Counted from the stretch's first letter, positions 1-7,112 are shown. The stretch is DNA of 16,293 nucleotides from Prevotella sp. (GCA_017428805.1 JAFRQC010000092.1:1-16293), one strand, 5' to 3'. Numbers and translations: made by a program. The notes: a model not told the origin generated them from the sequence alone.

Positions 1-338
1 AGACGGAAGATCACCTTCCTGCGGATGAGATAGATCACCTGATCGTATGGCCAGTCCTTGGGGATGACACCCTCTTTCAGACCGTAGTACCAGGCAAATC
101 CAATGACCACCATCTCTGGTCGCAGGTTGTAGATGTCTTCGATGACAAAACTGAGCCACAGGTTTTCAGTCAGCACGTCGATACAGTCCTGAAAGCATTT
201 GATGTCGTCATACACGGCCATCATGCTCTTCCTGTAGTCGGCATCCTTCTGCAGCTCACCCACCATCTTTCTCACCCTGTACTTCATCCCGTCGTACTTC
301 CGACTGGGCCTCACATTAATCTTAATTTCCTTTCCCAT
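1..338 (-). CDS. Hypothetical protein, 3' end cut by window edge
   Basis: An open frame on the minus strand starts with ATG at 338-336 and stays open to base 1, giving 112 codons with no stop, so the gene continues outside the window. The protein begins MGKEIKINVRPSRKYDG and has a basic N-terminus, then a mixed helical-looking stretch, then an aromatic-rich segment (GFAWYYGLKEG). I do not recognise the family. It is the last visible member of the minus-strand series led by the Rha-like gene and follows the 162-aa gene after a 46-bp gap that holds a 7-bp tandem repeat. Codon use resembles its neighbours. The coding call rests on open frame length, position and codon pattern; function is unknown. 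Confidence 0.7.
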   Translation of the reverse strand, partial: MGKEIKINVRPSRKYDGMKYRVRKMVGELQKDADYRKSMMAVYDDIKCFQDCIDVLTENLWLSFVIEDIYNLRPEMVVIGFAWYYGLKEGVIPKDWPYDQVIYLIRRKVIFR

Positions 339-358
339 ATCCTACAATGTAATCATCT

Positions 359-392
359 ATAAACTATAAACTGTAAACTATAAACTAAAACT
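359..392. repeat. Heptamer tandem repeat (ATAAACT)
   Basis: Four consecutive 7-bp units, ataaact-ataaact-gtaaact-ataaact (359-386), are followed by a partial unit aaaact. The array lies in the 46-bp gap between two minus-strand genes and runs into the stop codon (385-387) of the 162-aa gene. On the minus strand it would be an AT-rich leader of the next gene. Confidence 0.85.
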
Positions 393-873
393 TTCTTGAG
401 TTGATGATCTTGTTCGCCTCCTGTGCCAGACGCAGCATATTGCTCGTCATGAGGAACGGCTTGGCGGTGTCGAGGATCAACTGTATCACCAGTTTCTTCT
501 CCTTCTTTCGCTGCCACACCTTCATCTCCTCCGTGTCCGTGATGAAGACCGTGTTCACAGGCACCTGCGGTTCCTTCTTCATCAGCGGCTTCAGAGCCTC
601 CGCAGCCTTCTGGAGCAGTTCCGCAGGAGCATCAGCCGACTTCCCGTCCACGTTCACGTGTAGTGAATAAGAGTTCTCTTTCTCCCCCTCATTCTTGTAG
701 AACGACACGTGCTTGGTCTCCTTCAGATACGTGCGAGCCGGATGATCTTGATCCCGCTTTTGCACCGGTTCAAACGCCACATAGTCCGTTCCTTTCCACT
801 TCAGCAACCGTCCCTCTACCTTCTCGTCCGGCTTCCCCGACGGCCTCTCTCCGTAATTTTTAATCTTTTCCAT
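385..873 (-). CDS. Hypothetical protein, 162 aa
   Basis: ATG at 873 to TAG at 385. The protein is strongly charged and lysine-rich, with no signal peptide or membrane segment, so it is probably cytoplasmic. The N-terminal third (about 1-60) is hydrophilic and carries a KNYGERPSGKPDEK stretch. The middle holds a beta-like region with HVNVDGKSADAP. The C-terminal third (about 105-160) reads VNTVFITDTEEMKVWQRKKEKKLVIQ in part and then a helical segment. I do not recognise the family. It sits 25 bp downstream of the GH24 lysozyme gene, in the same direction, so it is probably co-transcribed. It could be a phage accessory protein by association only. Confidence 0.75.
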   Translation of the reverse strand: MEKIKNYGERPSGKPDEKVEGRLLKWKGTDYVAFEPVQKRDQDHPARTYLKETKHVSFYKNEGEKENSYSLHVNVDGKSADAPAELLQKAAEALKPLMKKEPQVPVNTVFITDTEEMKVWQRKKEKKLVIQLILDTAKPFLMTSNMLRLAQEANKIINSRKF

Positions 874-898
874 AATCTATCATCAATCATCTGCATAA

Positions 899-1381
899 TC
901 ATTTCTTGTGGAAGTCCGACCAGTCTCGGCGCTTCATCGGCTCCATCTCGTCCGGTTCAAAGAACCGCCTGGCCTCCCATTCTCGACGCCTTTCAAGCCC
1001 CCTGAGTTTCTTGCCCCCGGCATACACCCAGCGCTTGAACTCCTTCTTGATGGCTCTCATGCTCCCACCTTCCTGGATCGTCTTCAGCAGCGTGCTCGTC
1101 TTCAGCTTATAAAAACCGAGGTTGAACGCAAAGCTCACGAGTGCATCAAACTGCGGCTGGTTCAAGTCCAATCCTAACGAATCGACCTGTTTCTCCACAT
1201 CATACAGATCTGCCTTCAGGAACATCTCAGCCCAATACTCGCTGATCACGTCTCCCATCCTGACGCCCTTTGTATGACCATACCCGATCGTCGGCACGCC
1301 CGCTGCATCGTAGTACGCCTCTTTCCGCAACCCCTCAAACTCCTTCAGCTTCTTCAATCCAATGTCACTGATCCTTTTCAT
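899..1381 (-). CDS. GH24 phage-type lysozyme (endolysin-like muramidase)
   Basis: A 160-aa protein matching the T4-type lysozyme family, which cleaves the N-acetylmuramic acid to N-acetylglucosamine beta-1,4 bond of peptidoglycan. The N-terminal signature is clear: KEFEGLRKEAYYD followed by GVPTIGYGHT. This gives the expected catalytic set Glu16, Asp25 and Thr31, with family spacing. A helical lobe follows, including NQPQFDALVSFAFNLG, a conserved part of the family. There is no signal peptide or membrane anchor, so export would need a holin or another route, and none is recognisable nearby. Length is normal for the family. It lies in a minus-strand operon behind the Rha-like regulator, 21 bp after the 100-aa gene, which fits a prophage-derived cassette. 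Confidence 0.93.
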   Translation of the reverse strand: MKRISDIGLKKLKEFEGLRKEAYYDAAGVPTIGYGHTKGVRMGDVISEYWAEMFLKADLYDVEKQVDSLGLDLNQPQFDALVSFAFNLGFYKLKTSTLLKTIQEGGSMRAIKKEFKRWVYAGGKKLRGLERRREWEARRFFEPDEMEPMKRRDWSDFHKK

Positions 1382-1402
1382 ACTTGTTTCCTTTCTTCCG
1401 TC

Positions 1403-1705
1403 TTAATTCTGTTCTTTCTTCTTCATATCGCGATAGTTGTCAAGATACAAGTGATAGAGTCTCTTCATCCAGCTCTCGATCCCATCGTTGTACTCCTCGA
1501 CCGACGAGGTCACAGCAGCAGCGATGTTCGTGATCATAATCATCATCACCTCCCGGTCGTAGCCATTCCTCAGATCGAAGACCTTCATGACCTCCTCCAC
1601 CTTCTTTCCGACGACACCCGCTTCGTCATGCAGCTGTTGCACTAAATCTTCATAGTTCTCGCACGTGTGGAAAACCTTTCCTAATTGTGAATTTCTCCTT
1701 TTCAT
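1403..1705 (-). CDS. Hypothetical protein, 100 aa
   Basis: ATG at 1705 to a stop at 1403. The start MKRRNSQLGKVF is basic. The rest looks like an alpha-helical soluble protein with a methionine-rich hydrophobic patch (VMMIMITNIAAAV, about residues 53-65) that is rather short for a membrane span, though a holin-like or amphipathic role cannot be excluded. The C-terminus is charged (DMKKKEQN). It is 7 bp downstream of the Rha-like gene and 21 bp upstream of the lysozyme gene, so it is very likely co-transcribed with both. I do not recognise the family. Because holins often sit next to endolysins, the hydrophobic patch deserves a topology check, but a single short segment flanked by charged helices does not make a typical holin. 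Confidence 0.75.
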   Translation of the reverse strand: MKRRNSQLGKVFHTCENYEDLVQQLHDEAGVVGKKVEEVMKVFDLRNGYDREVMMIMITNIAAAVTSSVEEYNDGIESWMKRLYHLYLDNYRDMKKKEQN

Positions 1706-1712
1706 ACTTTTA

Positions 1713-2375
1713 TTAATTCTTCTTCAGCATTTTGTCAATCATTTCTGCGCCTTTCTGAGTCCAGACGAGATAGGTGCGCTCCTTTTGTTTCCCGTCCTTC
1801 GAGTAGTAGATGAAGAGCCGGTCCTGTGCCAGTCCCAGGTCTTCGTAGTCCTGAGTCAGTCGGAACTGACCCCGACGCCATTTCTGAACACCCATATCGC
1901 AAAGCCATGAGTTCAGGTCGTTCGTTTCCATGCCAATCGCCTTGGCGATGTCGGTGGTCGTAATACAACCATCGGCATGCTGATTAAACGATATCAGCGT
2001 CCGCCCGATGATCATCTCCGCCTCGTGCATCACATCCTGATCCGTCACCAGCAGATGTCGGATGCCCTGATGCATCAGCCGTTCCTGTTCCAGTTGCTGC
2101 CATCGGATCACCAACTTGGCACGAGCCTCGTCGTTGAACTTCGTGGCGATGTAGAGACATTCCATTTTGTTGAGAGAGTAACAAGGGCGAAGCTCACCCT
2201 TGGAGTCCTTGTAATCAACGAGCGCAAAATTGCGCCCGTTAACCTTCACCCATGCTGGCTCCATGTTTCGGATGGCTTTCATCACATCCTTGTGCATCTT
2301 ACCAGTCACCTGTGCAATCTCCAGCGATGTCATGCGCTGTGCACCCATCGCCTGTAAATTCTGATTCTGTTTCAT
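1713..2375 (-). CDS. Rha-family phage regulator with antirepressor-like C-terminus
   Basis: A 220-aa protein. Residues about 13-100 match the phage pRha domain: MTSLEIAQVTGKMHKDVMKA, then the variant F-A-L-V-D-Y-K-D core, then CYSLNKMECLYIATKF and a helix RAKLVIRWQQLE. Residues about 125-220 resemble the C-terminal domain of phage antirepressors (KilAC/ANT type): TTDIAKAIGM, LNSWLCDMGVQKW, and a final YLVWTQKGAEMI. In known phages such proteins act in lysogeny control or host interference; here the target is unknown. I chose the ATG at 2375 because the Rha core starts soon after it. The frame extends in-frame to a TTG at 2456, but those residues do not look conserved. It is the first gene of the lysozyme operon, so it may regulate it. 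Confidence 0.88.
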   Translation of the reverse strand: MKQNQNLQAMGAQRMTSLEIAQVTGKMHKDVMKAIRNMEPAWVKVNGRNFALVDYKDSKGELRPCYSLNKMECLYIATKFNDEARAKLVIRWQQLEQERLMHQGIRHLLVTDQDVMHEAEMIIGRTLISFNQHADGCITTTDIAKAIGMETNDLNSWLCDMGVQKWRRGQFRLTQDYEDLGLAQDRLFIYYSKDGKQKERTYLVWTQKGAEMIDKMLKKN

Positions 2376-2481
2376 AATACTATAAATAAATAATGTATGA
2401 GGGGGAGAAATCATTACTCCTACCGTTTGTATCACCATGTCAAAGAGCACCGTCAAACCCCGTTTCCGTTCGTTGACGATG

Positions 2482-2489
2482 CAAAGTTA
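2482..2489 (-). promoter_or_regulatory. Probable -7 box for the Rha-lysozyme operon
   Basis: The minus strand reads TAACTTTG here, a match to the Bacteroidetes -7 consensus TAnnTTTG. No TTG is found at the usual 20-nt distance upstream, so the -33 part is weak. If used, it would give a leader of roughly 100 nt before the ATG at 2375. It lies just after the terminator of the preceding unit, where a promoter is expected. Confidence 0.5.
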
Positions 2490-2524
2490 AGAATTATATT
2501 TCGTTGATTATGAACGTTTTACAC

Positions 2525-2563
2525 GCAAAAACCCGACCATTTCCAGTCGGAAACAGTCGGGTT
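2525..2563 (-). terminator. Intrinsic terminator of the three-gene unit
   Basis: On the minus strand AACCCGAC (2563-2556) pairs with GTCGGGTT (2537-2530). An inner stem TTTCC/GGAAA around a GACT loop extends it, and a run of T follows. It comes 40-80 bp after the stop of the 169-aa gene (2603), so it most likely ends that transcript before the Rha unit begins. Confidence 0.85.
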
Positions 2564-2602
2564 AAAACTATCGCGAACGCCTATAAAAAAAGGACTTTCC
2601 TA

Positions 2603-3112
2603 TCAGGTCGGATTAGGTCGGAAGAAATTCTTCAGTATGTCGCTATCCCATGACACCTCGGCCTTGAATTTAGCCAGTTTCAGCGGTTTGCCGTCTTTCG
2701 TGAAGCATTGCTCAGCCAGTTCGTTCATGCCGCTGACGGAGAGTTCTTTCGACAGCAAGAGATTCCCATGCACGCCACGCAGCATCTCCTGGGCCAGCTG
2801 CACGTTCTTCAGCCAGGCGATGGGCTTCACCTCTGCAGGCTGTCTCACGCTGAACCCCATCCGGTAGAGCCAGCAGTCCATCTCCGTGTCCCGTGCGATG
2901 AACTGTTCTCTGATCAGCAGCTCATACAGCCGTCTGCCGTCCTCCTCGCTTTTGTTCAGCGGGAAGTGCGCTGCCTGCACACCGGAATACTCCTCATAGC
3001 GGGCATCCTCACCCTCCAGCATGATCTCCCTGTCGTTGTCGGGCGTGGCATTGGCACCACGCCGCTCAATATACTGCGCATTCTTGCCTATTATCGTAAT
3101 CTTTCGTGCCAT
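2603..3112 (-). CDS. Hypothetical protein, 169 aa
   Basis: ATG at 3112 (MARKITIIGKNAQYIE) to a stop at 2603, just before the terminator. The N-terminal 50 residues contain a short beta-like start and an acidic segment (IMLEGEDARYEEYSG). Residues about 55-85 form a helical block with LYELLIREQFIARDTEMDCW and YRMG, which looks like a small conserved domain that I cannot name. The C-terminus (WLKNVQLAQEML, later FKAEVSWDSDILKNFF) is also helical. There is no signal peptide or transmembrane segment. It starts 5 bp after the stop of the 144-aa gene and is the last gene of the three-gene unit. Function unknown. Confidence 0.8.
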   Translation of the reverse strand: MARKITIIGKNAQYIERRGANATPDNDREIMLEGEDARYEEYSGVQAAHFPLNKSEEDGRRLYELLIREQFIARDTEMDCWLYRMGFSVRQPAEVKPIAWLKNVQLAQEMLRGVHGNLLLSKELSVSGMNELAEQCFTKDGKPLKLAKFKAEVSWDSDILKNFFRPNPT

Positions 3113-3117
3113 TTCTG

Positions 3118-3552
3118 CTATTCGTTCGGTTGGTTGTTCTCTTCGTATGTCGCATGATCGCCCGACATATTGACAGAGCGTTTGTCGATCTTCTCTTCAC
3201 GGTTGGACTGTGCCTGGGTGACAGTCTGATTGACAGCGACGCCAATCATTGGGACCTGCTGATTGACCTCTTGCTGGCGGGCTATCTCTTCCTTACGCGC
3301 ACGGGCCTCAAAGGCTTCATTGATAACAGCCTCCACCGCACGGGCCACAGGCGGCCACCAGTCTTCCGTATGCATCCTTTCTATGTCCTGCTTCCACCGT
3401 CTCAGCGCTTCCTCCAAACCATAGCGCAGGATATCTATCTTCACCTTCGAACAATAGAACTCCTTGAAATAGTCCAGCACCTTCGGGAGGGCGATGGCTG
3501 CTGTAGCATCGTCAGAAGATGGGAAAGCGGGGGTGGGAAATTCGTTGGGCAT
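3118..3552 (-). CDS. Hypothetical protein, 144 aa
   Basis: ATG at 3552 to a stop at 3118. The protein has a low-complexity N-terminus (MPNEFPTPAFPSSDDATAA), then a region with LDYFKEFYCSKVKIDILRYG and RRWKQDIERM. A long charged helix follows, with coiled-coil character (about residues 68-100, AVINEAFEARARKEEIARQQ). The C-terminus is rich in Asn, Gln and Glu and is probably disordered. No export signal is seen. It overlaps the 3' end of the upstream 93-aa frame by 41 bp and is followed 5 bp later by the 169-aa gene, so translational coupling is likely. I do not recognise the family. Confidence 0.75.
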   Translation of the reverse strand: MPNEFPTPAFPSSDDATAAIALPKVLDYFKEFYCSKVKIDILRYGLEEALRRWKQDIERMHTEDWWPPVARAVEAVINEAFEARARKEEIARQQEVNQQVPMIGVAVNQTVTQAQSNREEKIDKRSVNMSGDHATYEENNQPNE

Positions 3553-3793
3553 CGTATCGGAGATTGAGCGTGAATAATTTGAAAGAATTCGCAGGAGAGG
3601 CCGTCGCTGGTGAGAAGCGTTCCGCCGGTGAAGGGCCCCGATCTCCGATGATGACTGTGTAGTGATTTGCCCCTGTCGCCGACCCGTCGCCCTGCGTCAT
3701 CCTGAGTTGGATGGCAGCCGAGAGTGCCTGCCCGCAGCGTCGCGCGGTGCCGAAGTCACTCACTGAAATGGGGTTTCGAGTGGTTACTGTCAT
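3512..3793 (-). CDS. Hypothetical protein, 93 aa, first gene of unit
   Basis: ATG at 3793 (MTVTTRNPISVSDFGTARR) to TGA at 3512. The open frame continues upstream of 3793 to 3910, but the promoter at 3838-3868 lies inside that extension, so the ATG at 3793, about 45 nt downstream of the -7 box, is the sensible start. The product is rich in Ser, Thr, Ala and Arg, with NHYTVIIGDRGPSPAE in the middle, and has no membrane segment. I do not recognise it. The 41-bp overlap with the next gene is larger than usual, so this could be a leader peptide or a spurious frame. Its place directly after a good promoter argues for it being real. Confidence 0.5.
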   Translation of the reverse strand: MTVTTRNPISVSDFGTARRCGQALSAAIQLRMTQGDGSATGANHYTVIIGDRGPSPAERFSPATASPANSFKLFTLNLRYDAQRISHPRFPIF

Positions 3794-3837
3794 GTTGAAA
3801 AAAGTTTGGGATTGTCCGTTTTTGGGCAAATCGGTTG

Positions 3838-3868
3838 CAAAGATATATAAAAGCCCTGAATCCACCAA
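3838..3868 (-). promoter_or_regulatory. Bacteroidetes-type promoter of the three-gene unit
   Basis: The minus strand has TTG at 3868-3866, a 20-nt spacer, and TATCTTTG at 3845-3838, an exact fit to TAnnTTTG with standard spacing. It would start a transcript about 35-40 nt before the ATG at 3793. Confidence 0.8.
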
Positions 3869-3960
3869 ACCTGAAAACCTTAATAATCTATAAATCGTCC
3901 ATTCTTGCACACTTTGCCATTTTTGTGCATGACAAATTCTTTACACGGAAAGTTAGTCAC

Positions 3961-4000
3961 GGGGACAGATTCTGCTTGGGTATAACCCAGATCTGTCCCC
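3961..4000. repeat. REP-like palindrome (GGGGACAGAT)
   Basis: The segment opens with ggggacagat and closes with atctgtcccc, a 10-bp perfect inverted repeat, with further partial pairing (ttggg/accca) toward a short loop. Palindromes with GGGGACAG ends resemble the REP-type sequences mobilised by Y1 (TnpA-REP) transposases in many bacteria. That link is inference; no such transposase gene is in the window. It sits 55 bp downstream of the GH3 stop codon without a T-run after the stem, so it is not a typical intrinsic terminator. Confidence 0.65.
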
Positions 4001-4054
4001 ATGCAAGTTTTACTTCAAAAAAATAATGTGGGGCATATCACAACAGGACGCTCC

Positions 4055-6373
4055 TTACTTGTACTTCTTGACGCGGGCATCGTCGATAATGCCGCTCCAA
4101 TTGAGGCCGAAGGCGAAGTCGTAGGTGTGGCCGTCGGCATCCTGATAGCAGCGCAGGTCGCGAGGCACGTCTTCAAGCTGCTCCTCGACGGTCTTCATGT
4201 CGGCAGGCATCTGCATGGGAAGCAGGGCGGAGGGTTCCGTCTGGCCGCTGATGATGTCGAGCAGGGCCTGATGCTGCACGTTGAAGGAAACGAGGATGGC
4301 GTCGGCATGGGGCTCAATCTCCGCAAGCACCACAGGACGGCCAGTCTCAAGGATGACGATGACAGGTTTGTCGCCCAACGCCTTCTTAGTATCAGCGACG
4401 AGCAGCATATCATCGCGGTTATAGGCCTTGACGGTCTTGCCACGGAAACTGCGGTTGGTGGTTTTCTCCATCGGATCGCCGCCAGCGACACTCACGGGAC
4501 GGGCAAAGGTGGCGGTATAATCGTCGTATTGCAGGCTGAAGGGCAGATAGCCGTTGCCGCCCTTCTTCACGTCGTCGTAGCTGAAGCCGAAGCCCGTGCT
4601 GGGTTCCTCTATCAGACAGATGGCGAAGTCGGCCTCAGCAGGCGTGTCCACCACGTCAAAATACTTCTTCACAAGATCGAGGCTGATGGGCTCGACAGTT
4701 TTCTCTTCAGAGATGCCGCCCCAGGCACCGGGGATGGCCGGGAAGTGGCGTTTGGGCACAAAGACTTTTTTGCGGTCCTTGACGGGCAGCACCTGATTGT
4801 CGTGGTTCTTCAACATGACGATGGATTTGAGCTGGGCCTCGTAGCCCTCCTTCATATATTCCGGCTTGCCAACGGTCTTCTCTGTCTCTGCGGGATCGAG
4901 GTAAGGATTCTCGAAGAGTCCTACACGGAATACATTGAGCAGCAGACGGCGAGCGGACTGTTCGAAGCGCTCTCGTGCACTCTCCTCGCCCTGATCTTTC
5001 ACCCACATCTGATAGGCCTCAATGACGGGACCGATGGCGTTGTTGCCGCCGAACTGGTCTACGCCAGCCTGCAGGATCTTATAGTGGCGCTCGGCCTCGT
5101 TGAAGGCCTCCATACCCCAAGGCTTGCCACCACGGGGACTGTCGAGCACCTTCATATCCTGGGTGATGCCCCAGTCCGTACAGATGACACCCTCGAACTT
5201 CGCCTCGTCGCGGAGCTGCTGCTGGATGAGCCACTTGCTGTAACTGCCACCGACATTCTCGCCCGAGGGATCCTGATTCCAGAGGATGCTGTAGATGGGC
5301 ATCACGGCAGAAGCCATCTCCGTACCGCCATCAAGCTTGAAAGCGCCCTCGACGAACGACTGCTTGTGCATGGCGAGATTGTTGCCCGGATAGACGGCAT
5401 ATTTGCCCGAGGCGTAATGGGAGTCGCGCCCTCCCTCCTGGGCACCGTAGCCATACCAGTGCTTCACCATCGCATTGACGCTCTTCATGCCCCATCCTTT
5501 AGACTCTGGAGTGGTCTGAAAGGCATCGCAATAGGCACGCGCCATATCCGTCGAGAGACCGGGATCCTCGCCGAAGGTGCCGCTAAAGCGCGACCATCGG
5601 GGATCGGTGGCGATGTCCACCTGTGGCGAGAGAGCCGTAGCGATGCCCAGGGCACGGTATTCTTCTGAGGCGATCTCGCCGAAGCGGTACATCAGCTGGG
5701 GATCGAAGGTGGCAGCGAGTCCGAGGGATGTCGGCCAGAGGGAGATCTGCCCGCCTGCGCCAGCATTGTATTCGGTGGTGGCACGCGCCTCGTGACGAGG
5801 GTCGGAACTGGTGTTGGCAGGGATGCCGTGGTCGAGGCCCTCGACGAAGGCCTGCATATTGTTGTTCCATACGGCAGCGATGGCAGGACTCTCCACACGC
5901 GTCACAAGGACGGCCCGCAGATGGTCATCGGCGAGGAACTTCTTCTGGTCGTCGCTGAGGTCGGAGGGCTTGGCGCCGCTCTTCTCGTAGTCCTTCCCGT
6001 CGTAGGTGGAGACGCCAAAGCCCATCGTGGGAATCATCGGCACAGCCTGGTGGCTGCTGTAGAGCATCAGTCCGGCAATCTCCTCGATGGAGAGCTGGGA
6101 AGCGAGGTCGGCAGCACGCTCCTGAGCCGAAAGCCGCCAGTCTTCGTATGCATCAAGCGAGTCGTTGCGATTCAAGTCCTTGAAGACGAAACCATCCACG
6201 GTGAGCAACTTGACTCCCGACTGTGGGGAATACCCGAGCGTAGGGCCACCTTTCTGAGTGACCAGCATAAATGAATCCACCTGCTGCTCCGACCATTTCT
6301 GACCGTCGCAACCCGTCAGTGCCACCAGTGCCAATCCGGCGGCCAGCCATTTGAAATCTTGAAACTTTCGCAT
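4055..6373 (-). CDS. GH3 beta-glycosidase lipoprotein
   Basis: A 772-aa glycoside hydrolase family 3 enzyme, expected to release terminal beta-linked sugars (often glucose or xylose) from oligosaccharides. Residues 1-22 are a lipoprotein signal (LAAGLALVALTGC, lipid-bearing Cys22), so it is anchored in an envelope membrane. The N-terminal TIM-barrel domain (about 60-480) carries IATDPRWSRFSGTFGEDP and the nucleophile region GVICTDWG, with Asp400 as predicted nucleophile. The usual KHF motif appears as KHWYGYG. The C-terminal alpha/beta sandwich (about 515-740) begins at SIVMLKNHDNQVLPV. No fibronectin-III tail is seen. It is a single-gene unit with its own promoter and no neighbouring SusC/D genes, so its polysaccharide target cannot be told from context. 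The exact substrate is unknown. Confidence 0.93.
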   Translation of the reverse strand: MRKFQDFKWLAAGLALVALTGCDGQKWSEQQVDSFMLVTQKGGPTLGYSPQSGVKLLTVDGFVFKDLNRNDSLDAYEDWRLSAQERAADLASQLSIEEIAGLMLYSSHQAVPMIPTMGFGVSTYDGKDYEKSGAKPSDLSDDQKKFLADDHLRAVLVTRVESPAIAAVWNNNMQAFVEGLDHGIPANTSSDPRHEARATTEYNAGAGGQISLWPTSLGLAATFDPQLMYRFGEIASEEYRALGIATALSPQVDIATDPRWSRFSGTFGEDPGLSTDMARAYCDAFQTTPESKGWGMKSVNAMVKHWYGYGAQEGGRDSHYASGKYAVYPGNNLAMHKQSFVEGAFKLDGGTEMASAVMPIYSILWNQDPSGENVGGSYSKWLIQQQLRDEAKFEGVICTDWGITQDMKVLDSPRGGKPWGMEAFNEAERHYKILQAGVDQFGGNNAIGPVIEAYQMWVKDQGEESARERFEQSARRLLLNVFRVGLFENPYLDPAETEKTVGKPEYMKEGYEAQLKSIVMLKNHDNQVLPVKDRKKVFVPKRHFPAIPGAWGGISEEKTVEPISLDLVKKYFDVVDTPAEADFAICLIEEPSTGFGFSYDDVKKGGNGYLPFSLQYDDYTATFARPVSVAGGDPMEKTTNRSFRGKTVKAYNRDDMLLVADTKKALGDKPVIVILETGRPVVLAEIEPHADAILVSFNVQHQALLDIISGQTEPSALLPMQMPADMKTVEEQLEDVPRDLRCYQDADGHTYDFAFGLNWSGIIDDARVKKYK

Positions 6374-6404
6374 ACCCTTATAAGTTTAGTTGTCTATCTG
6401 GATG

Positions 6405-6435
6405 CAAATTTAAGCATAATCTTTGAGATACGCAA
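6405..6435 (-). promoter_or_regulatory. Bacteroidetes-type promoter of the GH3 gene
   Basis: The minus strand has TTG at 6435-6433, a 20-nt spacer and TAAATTTG at 6412-6405, a full consensus match. The predicted leader is about 25 nt before the ATG at 6373. Confidence 0.8.
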
Positions 6436-6495
6436 GCATTTTCACTAAAAAAGGTCCGGAATAGTCGCCTTGGAGGCCAGCAGTCCATGTATGGT

Positions 6496-6655
6496 CATTA
6501 CATTACAAATTACATGGTGCTGATTTTATGTTTTTGGGAGGGAATATGGTTACATATGGTCATATATATTATTAATATGTATATTAATAATATATATGAT
6601 ATTATAATAGGTAATTTATTCAGATTTTACTTCATGTAATGTGTAATGCGTAATG
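6496..6655. repeat. Nested AT-rich palindrome with heptamer arms
   Basis: Outer arms: the left arm (6496-6516) is built of TTACA-type units, and the right arm (6633-6655) reads gtaatgt-gtaatgc-gtaatg with a 7-bp period. The right arm matches the reverse complement of the left with one mismatch and a 2-nt length difference. Centred between them is a perfect 40-bp palindrome (6560-6599): 19-bp arms made only of A and T except one C/G pair, around a GT centre. Confidence 0.85.
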
Positions 6656-6833
6656 ATTGTGGTATGAAGGAAATCATATTATTTTACAAAACGAACAATA
6701 GTTGATATGCTGAAGGTAATGCAGAAAGGAAACAGGAATTTTAGTGCCTATAAAGTGGAGGTTTCACGGCAGGAAAGTATCGGTTTACAGTAAGTAAAAT
6801 CAGAGTCACCGAAATGCACGAAAATAGGGCAGT

Positions 6834-7034
6834 TTAAGGCTGCCCTAAGTGTTGGTAAATAATGTTTACTTCCGACGGAAGAAACGTGCGGCGTTTCAGT
6901 TGCGACAGGGGCGCCAAATCGGGGTCTGAGGCGAGAAGTCCGCGTAATTTCAGCCAGGCTGACATCGGCTTGATATTCGGAAAGTAATGTGTCGCGAGTT
7001 CCGTGCGACCATAAGATCTTGGATTTTGAGACAT
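6834..7034 (-). CDS. DUF4248 domain protein, 66 aa
   Basis: ATG at 7034 to TAA at 6834. The product matches my recollection of the small DUF4248 family of Bacteroidetes: an opening YGRTELATHYFP motif, a helix with SAWLKLRGLLASDPDL, and the closing TFLPSEVNIIYQHLGQP. The pattern suggests a compact helical, perhaps DNA-binding, protein, but the biochemical role is not known to me. The start at 7034 is about 25 nt downstream of a good -7 box. A TTG at 7040 is in frame, and an ATG at 7044 opens a different, non-family frame. In many Bacteroidetes this gene lies divergent from an HU-related gene, exactly as here, which supports the call and hints at a shared function or regulation. Confidence 0.85.
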   Translation of the reverse strand: MSQNPRSYGRTELATHYFPNIKPMSAWLKLRGLLASDPDLAPLSQLKRRTFLPSEVNIIYQHLGQP

Positions 7035-7059
7035 AGACAATCATTGTTCTTCTGCACTG

Positions 7060-7090
7060 CAAAGGTACAAAGATTTCCGCAGATATGCAA
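7060..7090 (-). promoter_or_regulatory. Promoter of the DUF4248 gene
   Basis: The minus strand has TTG at 7090-7088, a 20-nt spacer and TACCTTTG at 7067-7060. It points to the ATG at 7034. Confidence 0.85.
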
Positions 7091-7112
7091 GAAAAGTGCA
7101 AGATTTTTATAG

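Larger units (their letters stand above)
6374..6833. other. 460-bp gap between GH3 and DUF4248 genes
   Basis: No convincing gene on either strand. It contains the GH3 promoter (6405-6435) and a nested AT-rich palindrome (6496-6655). From 6656 to 6833 I see only a small inverted repeat, tttac/gtaaa around 6784-6798, close to the stop of the DUF4248 gene, and no clear T-run terminator. Confidence 0.7.

Noticed and set aside
2376..2456. N-terminal extension of the Rha-like protein to an upstream TTG
   Set aside because: The extra residues do not look conserved, start with TTG and precede the ATG directly before the Rha core. The ATG at 2375 is preferred, though start mapping could change this.
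1..3868. Complete prophage
   Set aside because: Only a regulator and a lysozyme are recognisable as phage-type; no integrase, terminase, portal, capsid or tail gene is within the window.
4001..5668. 555-codon open frame on the plus strand, antisense to the GH3 gene
   Set aside because: It lies wholly opposite a clear GH3 enzyme with intact motifs. The product is Leu/His/Val-rich without recognisable domains, as expected from an antisense shadow of GC-rich codons.
6748..7101. Alternative minus-strand frames overlapping the DUF4248 gene
   Set aside because: They cross the DUF4248 promoter and lack any family pattern, while the 66-aa frame matches the family from end to end.
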